NCBI RefSeq assembly: GCF_009455685.1
Contig: NZ_QPES01000001.1
Location: 310,001 to 374,000 of the forward strand
DNA: 64,000 nucleotides
Direction: 5' to 3'
Origin: Paraburkholderia hayleyella
GTDB lineage: Bacteria; Pseudomonadota; Gammaproteobacteria; Burkholderiales; Burkholderiaceae
Under the pieces are notes generated by a model. The model searched no databases. It saw only the letters and a program-made list of their open reading frames with translations, and was not told the origin of the DNA. This document shows, piece after piece, positions 8,924 through 17,890 of this stretch. The translations under genes were made by a program, and so were the position numbers. How positions within the stretch are numbered: position 1 is the stretch's first letter; every line of letters begins with the position of its first letter.

Positions 8924-9988
8924 TCAGTCCATTTCAGTCCATTCAAGCCGCTCGAATGGCAGGCGTCGCCCCTCGTTTTCGCTACGTTGCGCCAGCTCGA
9001 TGAGCGTCATCACATCGACCGCATCGCGCGCGCTAACCGGAAATGGCACGCCATCTTGCAGCGTTGCCGCCAGCGCACGATAAAACTCGGCATAAGCGCC
9101 CGGCTGGCTTGGCCACTCGCGTTCAACTTCCTCATCGCCCTCGAGTACGCGCAATCGTCCCGCCAGATTGCCTGCGCCAAAACTTGCCGAGCCCGGATGC
9201 AGCCCCGCCTTCAACTGCTCTTCCTGGGTATCGAGACCATATTTGACATAGCTGCCCCGCGTGCCGTGCAACGTAAAACGCGGCGCCATGAGCGCTGTGA
9301 GCGCGCTGGCGTGCAGCAGCACTTCGAAGCCTGGATAACCCAGTTGCAGATGCAGATAATCCGGTGCCTGGGCGTGATCGCGCTGTGTCTTGACCGAGGC
9401 ACAAACCGTTTGCGGCACGCCAAATAGCACCAGCGCCTGGTCGATTAAATGCGGCCCCAGATCGAAGAGCAGGCCACCGCCCCGCGCCGCTTCCTCACGC
9501 CAGCGCGCACGGATAACCGGGCGGAAACGATCGAAATGCGCTTCGAAATGCGTGAGGCGCCCTAGTGCACCAGTGGCCAGTAACGCTTGCAGCGCGATGA
9601 AGTCGCCATCCCAGCGCCGGTTATGGAACGGCGCGAACAGCAGGCCACGCCGCTGAGCCAGGGTGGCGAGCGTGAGCGCCTCAGCCGCGGTGAGCGTGAC
9701 CGGCTTGTCGACCACGACATGCTTGCCCGCCGCAAGAACACGCTGCGCCAGTGCGAAGTGCGTGTCGTTCGGCGTGGCGATCACCACGCATTCGATTCCG
9801 TCTAGTGCCAGCAGGGCATCCAGATCCGGCACGGTTTGCGCGTGCGGATAACGCGCAAGAGCCCGCTCAGGCTGCCCCGTGGCAATGGCCGCGAGCGTGG
9901 TGCGGCCACTATGCTCCAGCACCGGTGCGTGAAAAGTCGCACCCGCGAAACCGTAACCCAGCAACCCCACCTTGAGCCGTGTCGGCAT
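8924..9988 (-). CDS. Gfo/Idh/MocA-family oxidoreductase
   Basis: Encodes 354 residues from an ATG behind a strong GGGAGG site. The N-terminal Rossmann fold shows KVGLLGYGFAGATFHAP (NAD(P)-binding glycines), VVIATPNDTHF near residue 68 and the catalytic-lysine motif VVDKPVTLT near residue 92, followed by the alpha/beta substrate domain with FHNRRWDGDF. Members oxidise sugars, inositols or related polyols. The YGFAGATFHAP variant resembles the YdgJ/YhhX-type subgroup, but the substrate is not decided here. It is separated from the gcv leader by about 70 bp and diverges from rep. Confidence 0.9.
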   Translation of the reverse strand: MPTRLKVGLLGYGFAGATFHAPVLEHSGRTTLAAIATGQPERALARYPHAQTVPDLDALLALDGIECVVIATPNDTHFALAQRVLAAGKHVVVDKPVTLTAAEALTLATLAQRRGLLFAPFHNRRWDGDFIALQALLATGALGRLTHFEAHFDRFRPVIRARWREEAARGGGLLFDLGPHLIDQALVLFGVPQTVCASVKTQRDHAQAPDYLHLQLGYPGFEVLLHASALTALMAPRFTLHGTRGSYVKYGLDTQEEQLKAGLHPGSASFGAGNLAGRLRVLEGDEEVEREWPSQPGAYAEFYRALAATLQDGVPFPVSARDAVDVMTLIELAQRSENEGRRLPFERLEWTEMD

Positions 9989-10292
9989 GTTTCGCCTCCC
10001 TTTCTGTTTGAGTGCGCTAGTTCGAATGCGCTATTAGTTTGAGCGCGTGGTTTTATGTCGCTGTAGCGAGCCACCCATGCCCTGTCAGCCTCGCCGCACA
10101 AGCGCGCCATTGTGTCATGGCGCGTGTCATGAAGCTCGCTTCCGAACTTGCGGCACAGGCCAAAACGTAACCGCATCCGTGTTAACATCGCCCGCTGCCC
10201 AAGCTATGGGAAGCCGCATTTGTGCCTCGTATCTGGCCCCGCAAGCGGGCCATGCATCCCCACTCAATCTCCACTCCTTTCCGCTCAAGACG
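9989..10292. other. Intergenic region between divergent oxidoreductase and rep
   Basis: No gene is supported in these 304 bases. The region must hold the promoters of the two divergent genes. I see no convincing -35/-10 pair and no strong hairpin. Confidence 0.5.
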
Positions 10293-12401
10293 ATGTCCGC
10301 AGGCCTGAATGCCGCTCAAAACGAAGCGGTGCGTTATCTCGATGGTCCCTGCCTGGTGCTAGCAGGCGCAGGCAGCGGCAAGACCCGCGTGATTACACAG
10401 AAGATTGCGCACCTGATTGAGGCACGCGGTTTCGAGCCGCGCCATATCGCCGCCGTGACCTTCACCAACAAGGCCGCCGCGGAAATGCGCGAACGCATCG
10501 GCAAACTGCTCGAAGGTAAAACGCTCACCACGCCGGGCAAGGAAGGCCGCAAAGTGCCTGTAAACCAGCTGACGGTTTGCACCTTCCACTCGCTTGGCGT
10601 GCAGATCTTGCGTCAGGAAGCAGAGCATCTCGGCCTCAAGCCCCAGTTTTCGATCATGGATTCCGATGACTGCTTCGGCATGATTCAGGAGCAAATCGGC
10701 ACCACTGATAAAGGCCTGATCCGCAAGATTCAATCGATTATTTCGCTATGGAAAAACGGGCTCGTACTGCCCGACGAGGCCATGCGACTCGCCGCCAACG
10801 AGGACGAACACCAGGCCGCGATTGTCTACCGCAACTACGTAGCAACGCTGCATGCCTACCAAGCCGTCGATTTTGATGACCTGATCCGGCTTCCCGCCGA
10901 GCTCTTTGCGCAAAACGAAACCGTGCGCGAACGCTGGCAAAACCGGCTGCGCTACCTGCTAATCGATGAGTACCAGGACACCAATACCTGCCAGTACGAA
11001 CTGCTGAAACTGCTGGCAGGCCCCCGTGCCGCCTTCACCGCCGTCGGCGACGATGACCAGGCCATCTACGGCTGGCGCGGCGCAACACTCGAAAACCTCG
11101 CGCAACTCGGCAAGGATTTTCCCAAACTGCACGTCGTCAAACTCGAACAGAACTACCGCTCAACCGTGCGCATCCTGAGTGCCGCGAATAACGTGATTGC
11201 GCACAACCCCAAGTTATTCGAAAAGAAACTCTGGTCCGAACACGGCATGGGCGACAGCATCACCGTCACGCCCTGCAACGACGAAGAACATGAAGCCGAA
11301 TCCGTTGTTTTCCGTCTGTCCGCGCACAAGTTCGAGCGCCGCGCGCAGTTTCGTGATTACGCGATCCTGTATCGCGGCAATTTTCAGGCACGCATCTTCG
11401 AACAGGTTCTGCGGCGCGAACGTATTCCCTATGTGCTGTCCGGCGGGCAATCGTTTTTCGACCGCGCGGAGATCAAAGACATCTGCGCGTACTTGCGGCT
11501 GATCGCCAACGCAGACGACGACCCTGCCTTCATCCGTGCCATCACCACGCCCCGGCGCGGGATCGGCAATACCACGCTGGAAGCACTCGGTTCATTTGCG
11601 GGGCAGGCCAAGGTCTCGCTATTTGAAGCGGTGTACATGGGCGGCATCGAAGCGCGGCTCTCTGCGCGCCAGGTGGAACCCCTTCGCGTGTTTTGCGACT
11701 TCATGCAGCGCCTGACCGATCGCGCCGACAAAGACCCCGCCACCACGGTGCTGAATGACCTGATGGACGCGATTCACTACGAAGCGTATCTGTACGACGC
11801 ATTCGATGAACGTCAGGCGCAATCGAAATGGCAAAACGTGCTGGAGTTTCTGGAGTGGCTCAAACGCAAGGGGACCAAACCCGAAGCCGGGCCATCCGAT
11901 GAAAACAGCGATAGCGACAGCACCGAAGCTACCGGATACGACAATGCCGATGGCCTCGCCGATACCGGCAAGAACCTGCTCGGCCTGATTCAGACCGTGG
12001 CATTGATGTCGATGCTGGAAGGCAAGGACGAAGATCCCGACGCGGTACGCCTTTCGACGGTTCATGCTTCGAAAGGACTGGAGTATCCGCATGTGTTTCT
12101 GGTCGGTATCGAAGAAGGGATCATGCCGCATCGCGGCGGTGCGGATGACGAGCCCGTTGATGACGCCCGCATCGAAGAAGAACGGCGGCTGATGTATGTC
12201 GCTATTACACGGGCGCAACGCAGTTTGCACGTGAACTGGTGCAAGAAACGCAAGCGGGCGCGTGAGACGGTGGTGTGCGAGCCGTCGCGGTTTATTCCAG
12301 AGATGGGGCTGGACGAGGCCCCGCCTCCAACGGCTGAAGAAGCGCCGATGTCGCCGAAAGACCGGCTGGCCAGTTTGAAGGCTTTGTTGCAGAAACCTTG
12401 A
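10293..12401 (+). CDS. rep: ATP-dependent DNA helicase Rep (UvrD/Rep family)
   Basis: Encodes 702 residues from ATG 10293. The frame is open further upstream, but homology begins at MSAGLNAAQNEAVRYL. It is a 3'-5' superfamily 1A helicase that helps replication forks pass protein roadblocks. Motifs in order: Walker A AGAGSGKTRVI near residue 28, motif Ia TFTNKAAAEMRERI, motif II LLIDEYQDTN near residue 224, motif III GDDDQAIYGWRGA, motif IV LEQNYRST, motif V VRLSTVHASKGLEY near residue 585 and motif VI RRLMYVAITRAQ near residue 631. The N terminus matches Rep (LVLAGAGSGKTRVITQKIAH) better than UvrD or PcrA. An acidic insertion near residue 535 lies between helicase motifs. Confidence 0.93.
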   Translation: MSAGLNAAQNEAVRYLDGPCLVLAGAGSGKTRVITQKIAHLIEARGFEPRHIAAVTFTNKAAAEMRERIGKLLEGKTLTTPGKEGRKVPVNQLTVCTFHSLGVQILRQEAEHLGLKPQFSIMDSDDCFGMIQEQIGTTDKGLIRKIQSIISLWKNGLVLPDEAMRLAANEDEHQAAIVYRNYVATLHAYQAVDFDDLIRLPAELFAQNETVRERWQNRLRYLLIDEYQDTNTCQYELLKLLAGPRAAFTAVGDDDQAIYGWRGATLENLAQLGKDFPKLHVVKLEQNYRSTVRILSAANNVIAHNPKLFEKKLWSEHGMGDSITVTPCNDEEHEAESVVFRLSAHKFERRAQFRDYAILYRGNFQARIFEQVLRRERIPYVLSGGQSFFDRAEIKDICAYLRLIANADDDPAFIRAITTPRRGIGNTTLEALGSFAGQAKVSLFEAVYMGGIEARLSARQVEPLRVFCDFMQRLTDRADKDPATTVLNDLMDAIHYEAYLYDAFDERQAQSKWQNVLEFLEWLKRKGTKPEAGPSDENSDSDSTEATGYDNADGLADTGKNLLGLIQTVALMSMLEGKDEDPDAVRLSTVHASKGLEYPHVFLVGIEEGIMPHRGGADDEPVDDARIEEERRLMYVAITRAQRSLHVNWCKKRKRARETVVCEPSRFIPEMGLDEAPPPTAEEAPMSPKDRLASLKALLQKP

Positions 12402-12410
12402 GTTGAAATA

Positions 12411-12788
12411 GTGGCTGATGCACGCGCCATTTTTTTAGGCGGTGCTGTAGTTTTCTTCGGTGGCACGGCCGGTGTATTAATGGGTATAGCAACCGTCAAT
12501 GCCCTGCTTTGGAAAATCACGGTGGTTTTTTCGCCCTCGGTTGCAACAGCAATGGCTTAATCGACACCAGCGCTGCACTCTTCAGCAATTTCACGCAACT
12601 CGCCAATGGCACGCTCTCGCCGCAAACGGCTTTGAAGCGCTGCGCGAGTTCGATTACCCCAATAAAGACGGTGTCATCGATCACAACGATTCGGTCTGGT
12701 TTTCCCTGTGTATCTGGTGCGATGGCGCAACTCAGGATGGTGAACTGCTTACCCTCACGTAACTCGGCATCGTCGAAATCCGTTAATC
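12411..12788 (+). pseudogene. Remnant of an RTX toxin start: cargo tail plus self-processing-module fragment
   Basis: The first part, read from GTG 12411, gives a glycine-rich hydrophobic stretch ending VNALLWKI, which resembles the cargo end IGNALLWQN of the pseudogene at 15989-16948. From about 12540 the DNA matches the FrpC-like module of the intact RTX gene (NGLIDT, LFSNFTQLANGTL, GELLTLT), but frameshifts, an internal stop and a large deletion between the two parts break it. It begins only 9 bases after rep. It is the oldest-looking copy in the locus and is certainly not a working gene. Confidence 0.8.
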
Positions 12789-12800
12789 AAATACAGCATG

Positions 12801-12839
12801 ATATGAAATGACTGATTCAATAGATAGTGCATTTCATAT
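12801..12839. repeat. Inverted repeat, copy 1
   Basis: Perfect 10-base arms ATATGAAATG and CATTTCATAT flank 19 bases. The same structure with identical arms and spacer occurs at 16963-17001, each time just after a truncated self-processing-module fragment. It may be a terminator-like hairpin, an operator or a recombination landmark. Confidence 0.7.
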
Positions 12840-13170
12840 GGTCCATTTTATAAATTGATTTTGTAAAGATTTGTAAAATTTTAATTGTTTCTATGATTGA
12901 AATAATTTGCTGATATAGACTCGGCAAAAGTTATGAGATGGTTTTGTTTAGATGTTTTCCCGTGAGTGAATATGGAGTTTTAATTTTCCTGCCAGATATG
13001 GGCTGAGATCTGAGATTTTTGTGCACATGGCTTGACTTGATTTACGAACTTGGCAGGTATTTATCATGTCGGAAAAATTTATGGATGAATGTAAAAACAC
13101 TTCTATTTGACTAGGCAGTATTGTTTTTGGACTGGGCAAAAATATAGAGACAGGATGAAAGACTGAGAGT

Positions 13171-13728
13171 ATGAATTCCATTATAAAAGAGCTAAATAAA
13201 AAGACTGTTGAGTTCTACACTCAAACTTTCTGGCGAATGGTCTGGTTTGGAGTATTTGTAATTGTTCCTCCAGCTTTGCTATTGCCAGATCAGATTCCCG
13301 AGAATAGTCTGGCCCAGAATCTGGCAAAAATTGGGCTTTTTTTGCCAGTAGTTAAAGATTTTTCAGAGAGGTCATCATTTCCATTTCCATTGCTGGTGAG
13401 CTATGGCTTATCTTTTTGGCTTGCATGGGGTGGAGGGTTATTTCTGTATTTAATCAGCACGGTTAATCACGAAATAAGAACAAGAAATCTCAATATAACT
13501 GGCCATATGCGAAGATCTAGCTTTATTATGTTTTTTATGCTTTTGGGAATGGCATTTTGGGATGGCCTCATAAATGATCCAAAATCAGGTATTTTTGCGA
13601 TGATGCTGCGCTCAAGGCTAATCTTGGCATTCACATCTGGAGGAATGTTTTTTCTCGGGTTTATGACGTCATATGGATTTTTTGTTTCTAGTGAGTATTA
13701 TTTAAGGAAAGTTTTATGCCCGCGTTGA
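13171..13728 (+). CDS. Four-helix membrane protein, candidate immunity protein (copy 1)
   Basis: Encodes 185 residues. I do not recognise a named family. Four hydrophobic segments are visible at about 22-40, 70-96, 110-128 and 150-173, with short charged ends (starts MNSIIKELNKKTVEFY, ends YYLRKVLCPR), so it should sit in the inner membrane. It is closely similar to the proteins at 13951-14508 and 17333-17890. Its last 13 bases overlap the ATG of an RTX-gene start, here only a stub. Small polytopic membrane proteins next to pore-forming bacteriocins are typically immunity proteins, so an immunity role is inferred, not shown. The base composition is far more AT-rich than the flanking rep gene, suggesting transfer. 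Confidence 0.75.
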   Translation: MNSIIKELNKKTVEFYTQTFWRMVWFGVFVIVPPALLLPDQIPENSLAQNLAKIGLFLPVVKDFSERSSFPFPLLVSYGLSFWLAWGGGLFLYLISTVNHEIRTRNLNITGHMRRSSFIMFFMLLGMAFWDGLINDPKSGIFAMMLRSRLILAFTSGGMFFLGFMTSYGFFVSSEYYLRKVLCPR

Positions 13729-13775
13729 CTGATGAGCAGATTTTGATGGGAGAATCTAATAAATCAGCCTATTAG
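13716..13775 (+). pseudogene. RTX toxin N-terminal stub (copy 1)
   Basis: Starts at the same overlapping ATG as the intact gene at 17878 and matches its first 17 codons (MPALTDEQILMGESNKS). It then breaks into a stop where the spacer of the next cassette begins. It is a recombination scar, not a gene. Confidence 0.8.
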
Positions 13776-13950
13776 ATGTAGGCTGAGATCTGGGATTTTT
13801 TTGCGCATGGTTTGACTTGATTTACGTGCTTGGCAGGCATTTATAATGTCGGAGAAATTTATAAATAGGTGTAAAAATACTTCTATTTGGCCGGGCGGCG
13901 TTGTATTTGGACTGGATAAAAATATAGAAACAGGATGAAAGACTGAGAGT

Positions 13951-14508
13951 ATGAATTTCATTATAAAAGAGTTAAATAAAAAGACTGTTGAGTTCTATGC
14001 CCAAACATTCCGGCGAATGGCCTGTCTTGCAGTATTTTTAATTGTTCCTCCAGCTTTGCTATTACCAGATCAGATTCCCGAGAATAGTCTGGCCCAGAAT
14101 CTGGCAAAAATTGGGCTGTTTTTGCCAGTAGTTAAAGATTTTTCAGAGAGGTCATCATTTCCATTTCCATTGCTGGTGAGCTATGGCTTATCTTTTTGGC
14201 TTGCATGGGGTGGAGGGTTATTTCTGTATTTAATCAGCACGGTTAATCACGAAATAAGGACAAGGAATCTCAATATAACCGGCCATATGCGAAGATCTAG
14301 CTTTATTATGTTTTTTATACTTTTGGAGATGGCATTTGATGCAAGTACTTTGGGCAATCCAAAGACAGGTATTTTTGCGATGATGCTGCGCTCAAGGCTA
14401 ATCTTGGCATTTACATCGGGAGGAATGTTTTTTCTCGGATTTATGACGTCATATGGATTTTTTGTCTCTAGTGAGTATTATTTAAGGAAGATTTTATGCC
14501 CGCGTTGA
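13951..14508 (+). CDS. Four-helix membrane protein, candidate immunity protein (copy 2)
   Basis: Encodes 185 residues, colinear with the copies at 13171 and 17333. Differences cluster in the first helix (RRMACLAVFLIV) and between helices 3 and 4 (FDASTLGNPKTG instead of FWDGLINDPKSG), while helix 2 and the ends are nearly unchanged. A GAGAG-type ribosome site lies before the ATG, as in the other copies. The stop overlaps the start of a truncated RTX frame by 13 bases. The frame is intact although its toxin partner is broken, which suggests selection for the membrane protein on its own. Confidence 0.75.
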   Translation: MNFIIKELNKKTVEFYAQTFRRMACLAVFLIVPPALLLPDQIPENSLAQNLAKIGLFLPVVKDFSERSSFPFPLLVSYGLSFWLAWGGGLFLYLISTVNHEIRTRNLNITGHMRRSSFIMFFILLEMAFDASTLGNPKTGIFAMMLRSRLILAFTSGGMFFLGFMTSYGFFVSSEYYLRKILCPR

Positions 14509-14789
14509 CTGATGAGCATATTTTGATGGGGGAATCTAATAAGTCGCCTGTTTTTCCTGCTCCGCCGATTTTTATTTCCGATGACGATATTAGAGCGGCG
14601 ATCGAGTTTATTCGGAATGACAACATAGGTGATATATGGACCGCAGGTAGTGGTGGTGCGGGCGAGGTTCTGACGCGGCTAGCCAAAGGTGAGGCCGCCG
14701 CTCTTGATGTTAACTATGCGGCGGTAGGCCGAAAGCTGGCAGATACAACCGGGAAATACGGGTAGCGGATTGACGCAATGGCAACTCGC
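14496..14789 (+). pseudogene. RTX toxin N-terminal stub (copy 2)
   Basis: Reads 89 codons nearly identical to the start of the intact RTX gene (MPALTDEHILMGESNKSP, then the ISDDDIRAAIEF segment), then hits TAG at 14763-14765 where the intact gene has CAG. DNA similarity goes on for about 25 bases past the stop and then ends. No export signal remains, so even if translated the fragment could not leave through the T1SS. Confidence 0.8.
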
Positions 14790-14947
14790 CGAAATATTTT
14801 CAATTTTGTTATGCAACTTGAATAAGATTATCGGAAAATTCATAAATACATTTCCACATTTTCGGACATGCAAAAAGATGGCAATCATGTAAATTCTTCC
14901 ATGAAATATATTTACAGCAAAAAATACATTTATAGGGAGATATAGCC

Positions 14948-15229
14948 TTGATAAAAATAGGCAATAAAAATTATTCTGAGATAAAGAATTTTTTAATGGC
15001 AATTGGTTTGGCAACAGTTTTTATATTTGCCGGATGCAAAGATAAAATAGATAGTCATACTGCCCAGCCGGGAATAGGTAGTATCAACGGTATTCAAGTC
15101 GTAATTCCGGCTGAGTACAAATTCTTCCCAGTGCAATACAAAGGGGACGAAATATGGATTAATCCTCCAGTTCGGCATGCGCCTGGAGCAGACGTGCCAA
15201 TTGAGTCATTTGGCTTGCTGCTTTGTTAG
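14948..15229 (+). CDS. Small lipoprotein, possibly truncated
   Basis: Encodes 93 residues. After a hydrophobic stretch (FLMAIGLATVFIFAGC) there is a lipobox with the acylated Cys at about residue 27, followed by Lys-Asp, so an outer or inner membrane lipoprotein facing the periplasm is likely. The mature part (INGIQVVIPAEYKFFPVQYK, later PIESFGLLL) recalls the start of periplasmic lipoproteins found beside secreted effectors, where the chain usually continues well past this point. Here it stops at Cys-TAG, so it may be cut short. The AT-rich setting is shared with the neighbouring cassettes. It could belong to another lost cassette; the function is not established. Confidence 0.55.
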   Translation: MIKIGNKNYSEIKNFLMAIGLATVFIFAGCKDKIDSHTAQPGIGSINGIQVVIPAEYKFFPVQYKGDEIWINPPVRHAPGADVPIESFGLLLC

Positions 15230-15364
15230 CTTGATTTTGAAATGTAAAACTTGAATTTTTGCTAAATGCGGGCCAAGATTTTTTTGTGGATTGTTTTGGT
15301 TAATGTGCGGAGTTTTATAATTGCGAATACCTCCGGAGTCGTAAAAACATTGCGGATTTAAATT

Positions 15365-15919
15365 ATGCAAAAATACGAGTTGAATTACGTAATAAGACCA
15401 TTTTTCAGTGTGAAGTTTATGCGGATTTCAATATATTCGGTGGCATTTTTATTATTTATGTTAGGGTTATTTTTCCCCGCTGTAAATTACACGGATGGTG
15501 GAGTGGCGTCCCGTATTTGCAATATTGCCAGATATATTCCAATTGCACGAGCCTTGGGGGTGCATGGGCATTACCCCTGTGTTGTCGCTGTTAGCTATGG
15601 GGGCGCCACAGTTCTAGGCTTATTTGCTGGAATAATGATGTGTTTTTGTTATTATCCGGAGCCTTTTTTAGTTGATTTTTTGCACGATGGCGGGGCAAAA
15701 AAAAGAATATCGATGATAATTATCTTGCTCATGATTATTGTTGGGGCATGGACGATATCCTCTCCGCCTCCAACGTTAGGATTGTTGGGAGTTCTTTCAT
15801 CTGGAAGAATCGGCATCTCTATAGGTGCTCCAGGCTATTTTGGCGCTCAATTGGCTTCATGGATGTTTCTGATTTTAATGCTCAAGTTTTATTTTTTTAA
15901 TTCAGAAATTAGAAAGTGA
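15365..15919 (+). CDS. Four-helix membrane protein, divergent candidate immunity protein
   Basis: Encodes 184 residues, the same size and topology as the 185-residue copies but with a different sequence. Hydrophobic segments lie at about 19-38, 72-92, 112-132 and 156-178. It starts MQKYELNYVIRPFF and ends FFNSEIRK. It precedes a different RTX cargo start (15989 onward) by about 70 bases, whereas the other copies overlap theirs. Pairing of a distinct membrane protein with a distinct cargo is what a toxin-immunity specificity pair would look like. No family is recognised; the immunity role is inferred. Confidence 0.65.
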   Translation: MQKYELNYVIRPFFSVKFMRISIYSVAFLLFMLGLFFPAVNYTDGGVASRICNIARYIPIARALGVHGHYPCVVAVSYGGATVLGLFAGIMMCFCYYPEPFLVDFLHDGGAKKRISMIIILLMIIVGAWTISSPPPTLGLLGVLSSGRIGISIGAPGYFGAQLASWMFLILMLKFYFFNSEIRK

Positions 15920-15988
15920 CTAAAATTTTAATGGCTTGCAAAAAATAAAACTGCATCAACCAAAGAGTATGAAATATTAGGCCGAACC

Positions 15989-16948
15989 ATGGCCGATCAA
16001 ACAAAGAATCTTGCTTATCATTTGATGATTTTGGGGGAGGGGGAGGAACAGCGAACGAGCGAATATTTTTTAAAGAAGCAAGTAAGGCGGTGTCCGGCGA
16101 CATGGAACTGTTAAGGCAGGAGTGCGCGCAAGCTTACGCGAGATATGAGGAAAATATTGCTACGGCAGCGCGTGCCGCACAGTATGAAAAGGGTTTTGTG
16201 GGCGTTGGAGCATTGGTTGATGGAGTCGCATTGGGGGGAGCGGTTGTCCAGGCGCAACGTACTGGGAACTGGGTTCCAGTTGCAGGGGCGATAGGCTCAG
16301 TCTTGGGAGGTGCGTTCTCTGGAAGCCGCGCTAGCATGTTTGCCTCTGCTATGGCGAGAGTCCTTCTGCCAATACTCGGATTAAATGGTGTTGCCGTGCT
16401 TGTCGGACTTGTGGTCGCCGGTGCCGGATTTGCTGGTGGTAAAGCAGGCCAACTATCAGGCACCACAATCGGCAATGCTCTGCTTTGGCAAAATCCCCTG
16501 CCGGACATTGAAGCATTTTTCAAAGACCTCGCCCCCGGCCTCGACATGATCGCCCTCCCTAATCCTCGATCTCGACGGCGACGGCGTCCACACCACCGGC
16601 GTGGACCACTCCGACGCCCACTTCGATTTCGCCGGCGAAGGCAGCCGCACCCACACCGGCTGGATCAGCACCGGCGACGGCTTGCTCGTCCTCGACCGCA
16701 ACCACAACGGCCTGATCGACACCGGTGCCGAACTCTTCAGCAATTTCACGCAACTCGCCAATGGCACGCTCGCCGCGAACGGCTTTGAAGCGCTGCGCGA
16801 GTTCGATTTCAACAAAGACGGCATCATCGACCACAACGATTCGGTCTGGTCCTCCCTGCGTATCTGGCGCGATGGCAACCGCGACGGCGCAACCCAGGAC
16901 GGCGAACTGCTTACCCTCACGCAGCTCGGCATCGTCGAAATCCGTTAA
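15989..16948 (+). pseudogene. Frameshifted RTX toxin with a different N-terminal cargo
   Basis: ATG 15989 gives MADQTKNLAYH and then needs a one-base shift near 16020-16024 to enter the long frame FGGGGGTANERIFFKEASK. That frame runs through a glycine-rich hydrophobic region (about 16190-16460) to KDLAPGLDMIA. One extra base near 16555, compared with the intact gene, shifts the frame again. The FrpC-like module (GWISTGDGLLVLDRNHNG through LTQLGIVEIR) then reads in another frame until a stop at 16946-16948. After that, spacer of the next cassette follows instead of the rest of the RTX gene. The cargo differs from the intact gene; the module is almost the same. The Asp-Pro cleavage site is lost. 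Confidence 0.8.
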
Positions 16949-16962
16949 TCAAATGCAACATG

Positions 16963-17001
16963 ATATGAAATGACTGATTCAATAGATAGTGCATTTCATA
17001 T
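16963..17001. repeat. Inverted repeat, copy 2
   Basis: Same 10-base arms (ATATGAAATG and CATTTCATAT) and same 19-base centre as at 12801-12839. It lies 14 bases after the stop of the truncated self-processing module and about 330 bases before the third membrane gene. Confidence 0.7.
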
Positions 17002-17332
17002 AGTCCATTTTATAAATGGATTTTGTAAATATTTGTCAAATTTTAATTGTTTCCATGGTTGAAATAATTTTCTGATATAGAATCGGCAAAAGTTATGAGA
17101 TGGCTTTGTTTAAATGTTTTCCCGTGAGTGAATATGGAGTTTTAATTTTCATGCCAGATATGGGCTGAGATCTGAGGTTTTTGTGCACATGGCTTGACTT
17201 GATTTGCGAACTTGGCAGGTATTTATCATGTCGGAAAAATTTATGGATGGATGTAAAAACACTTCTATTTGACTAGGCAGTATTGTTTTTGGACTGAGCA
17301 AAAATATAGAGACAGGATGAAAGACTGAGAGT

Positions 17333-17890
17333 ATGAATTTCATTATAAAAGAGTTAAATAAAAAGACTGTTGAGTTCTATTCCCAAACATTCCGGCGAAT
17401 GGTTTGGTTTGGAGTGTTTTTAATTGTTCCTCCGGCTTTACTATTTCCCGATCAGATTCCCGAGAACAGTCTGGCCCAAAGTCTTGCCGAAATTGGGCTT
17501 GTTTTGCCTGTAGTCAAAGATTTTTCCGAGAGATCGTCATTTCCATTTCCATTGCTAGTGAGCTATGGCTTATCTTTTTGGCTTGCATGGAGTGGAGGGC
17601 TATTTTTTTATCTTATTAGTACGGTTAACCGTGAAATAAGAAAAAGGAGTTGCAATATAACCGGATACATGCGGCAAGCTAGTTTTATCATGTTTTTTAT
17701 GATTTTGGCAATGGCGTTTGATGCAAATACTTTGGGCGATCCAAAATCAGGTATTTTTGCGGCAATGCTGCATTCAAGGCTAATCTTGGCATTTACATCG
17801 GGAGGAATGTTTTTTCTCTGGTTCATGGCATCGTGTGGGTTTTTTATCTCTAGTGAGTATTATTTAAGGAAGGTTTTATGCCTGCGTTGA
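17333..17890 (+). CDS. Four-helix membrane protein, candidate immunity protein of the intact RTX toxin (copy 3)
   Basis: Encodes 185 residues with hydrophobic segments at about 22-40, 70-96, 110-130 and 150-173, an inner-membrane topology. The start is fixed by the GAGAG site before ATG 17333 and by agreement with two paralogous copies upstream. The last 13 bases overlap the start of the 1749-residue RTX protein, so the two are probably translationally coupled with the membrane protein made first. That order suits protection before toxin synthesis. The family is not recognised; a role as immunity protein, or alternatively as a membrane partner in export, is inferred from size, topology and position. 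Confidence 0.75.
   Translation: MNFIIKELNKKTVEFYSQTFRRMVWFGVFLIVPPALLFPDQIPENSLAQSLAEIGLVLPVVKDFSERSSFPFPLLVSYGLSFWLAWSGGLFFYLISTVNREIRKRSCNITGYMRQASFIMFFMILAMAFDANTLGDPKSGIFAAMLHSRLILAFTSGGMFFLWFMASCGFFISSEYYLRKVLCLR

Larger units (their letters stand above)
12789..13759 (+). repeat. Cassette direct repeat, copy A
   Basis: AT-rich spacer plus four-helix membrane gene plus RTX start codons. It aligns colinearly with 16949-17923 at a constant offset of 4162 bases from 12801 through the membrane gene start, with scattered substitutions. It ends where the RTX frame is cut after about 17 codons. Confidence 0.75.
13776..14789 (+). repeat. Cassette direct repeat, copy B
   Basis: Carries a shortened spacer, the second membrane gene and about 294 bases of RTX gene start. 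Similarity to copy C (from about 17158) is continuous to the sequence GCAACTCGC near 14788, where it stops abruptly. Confidence 0.7.
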
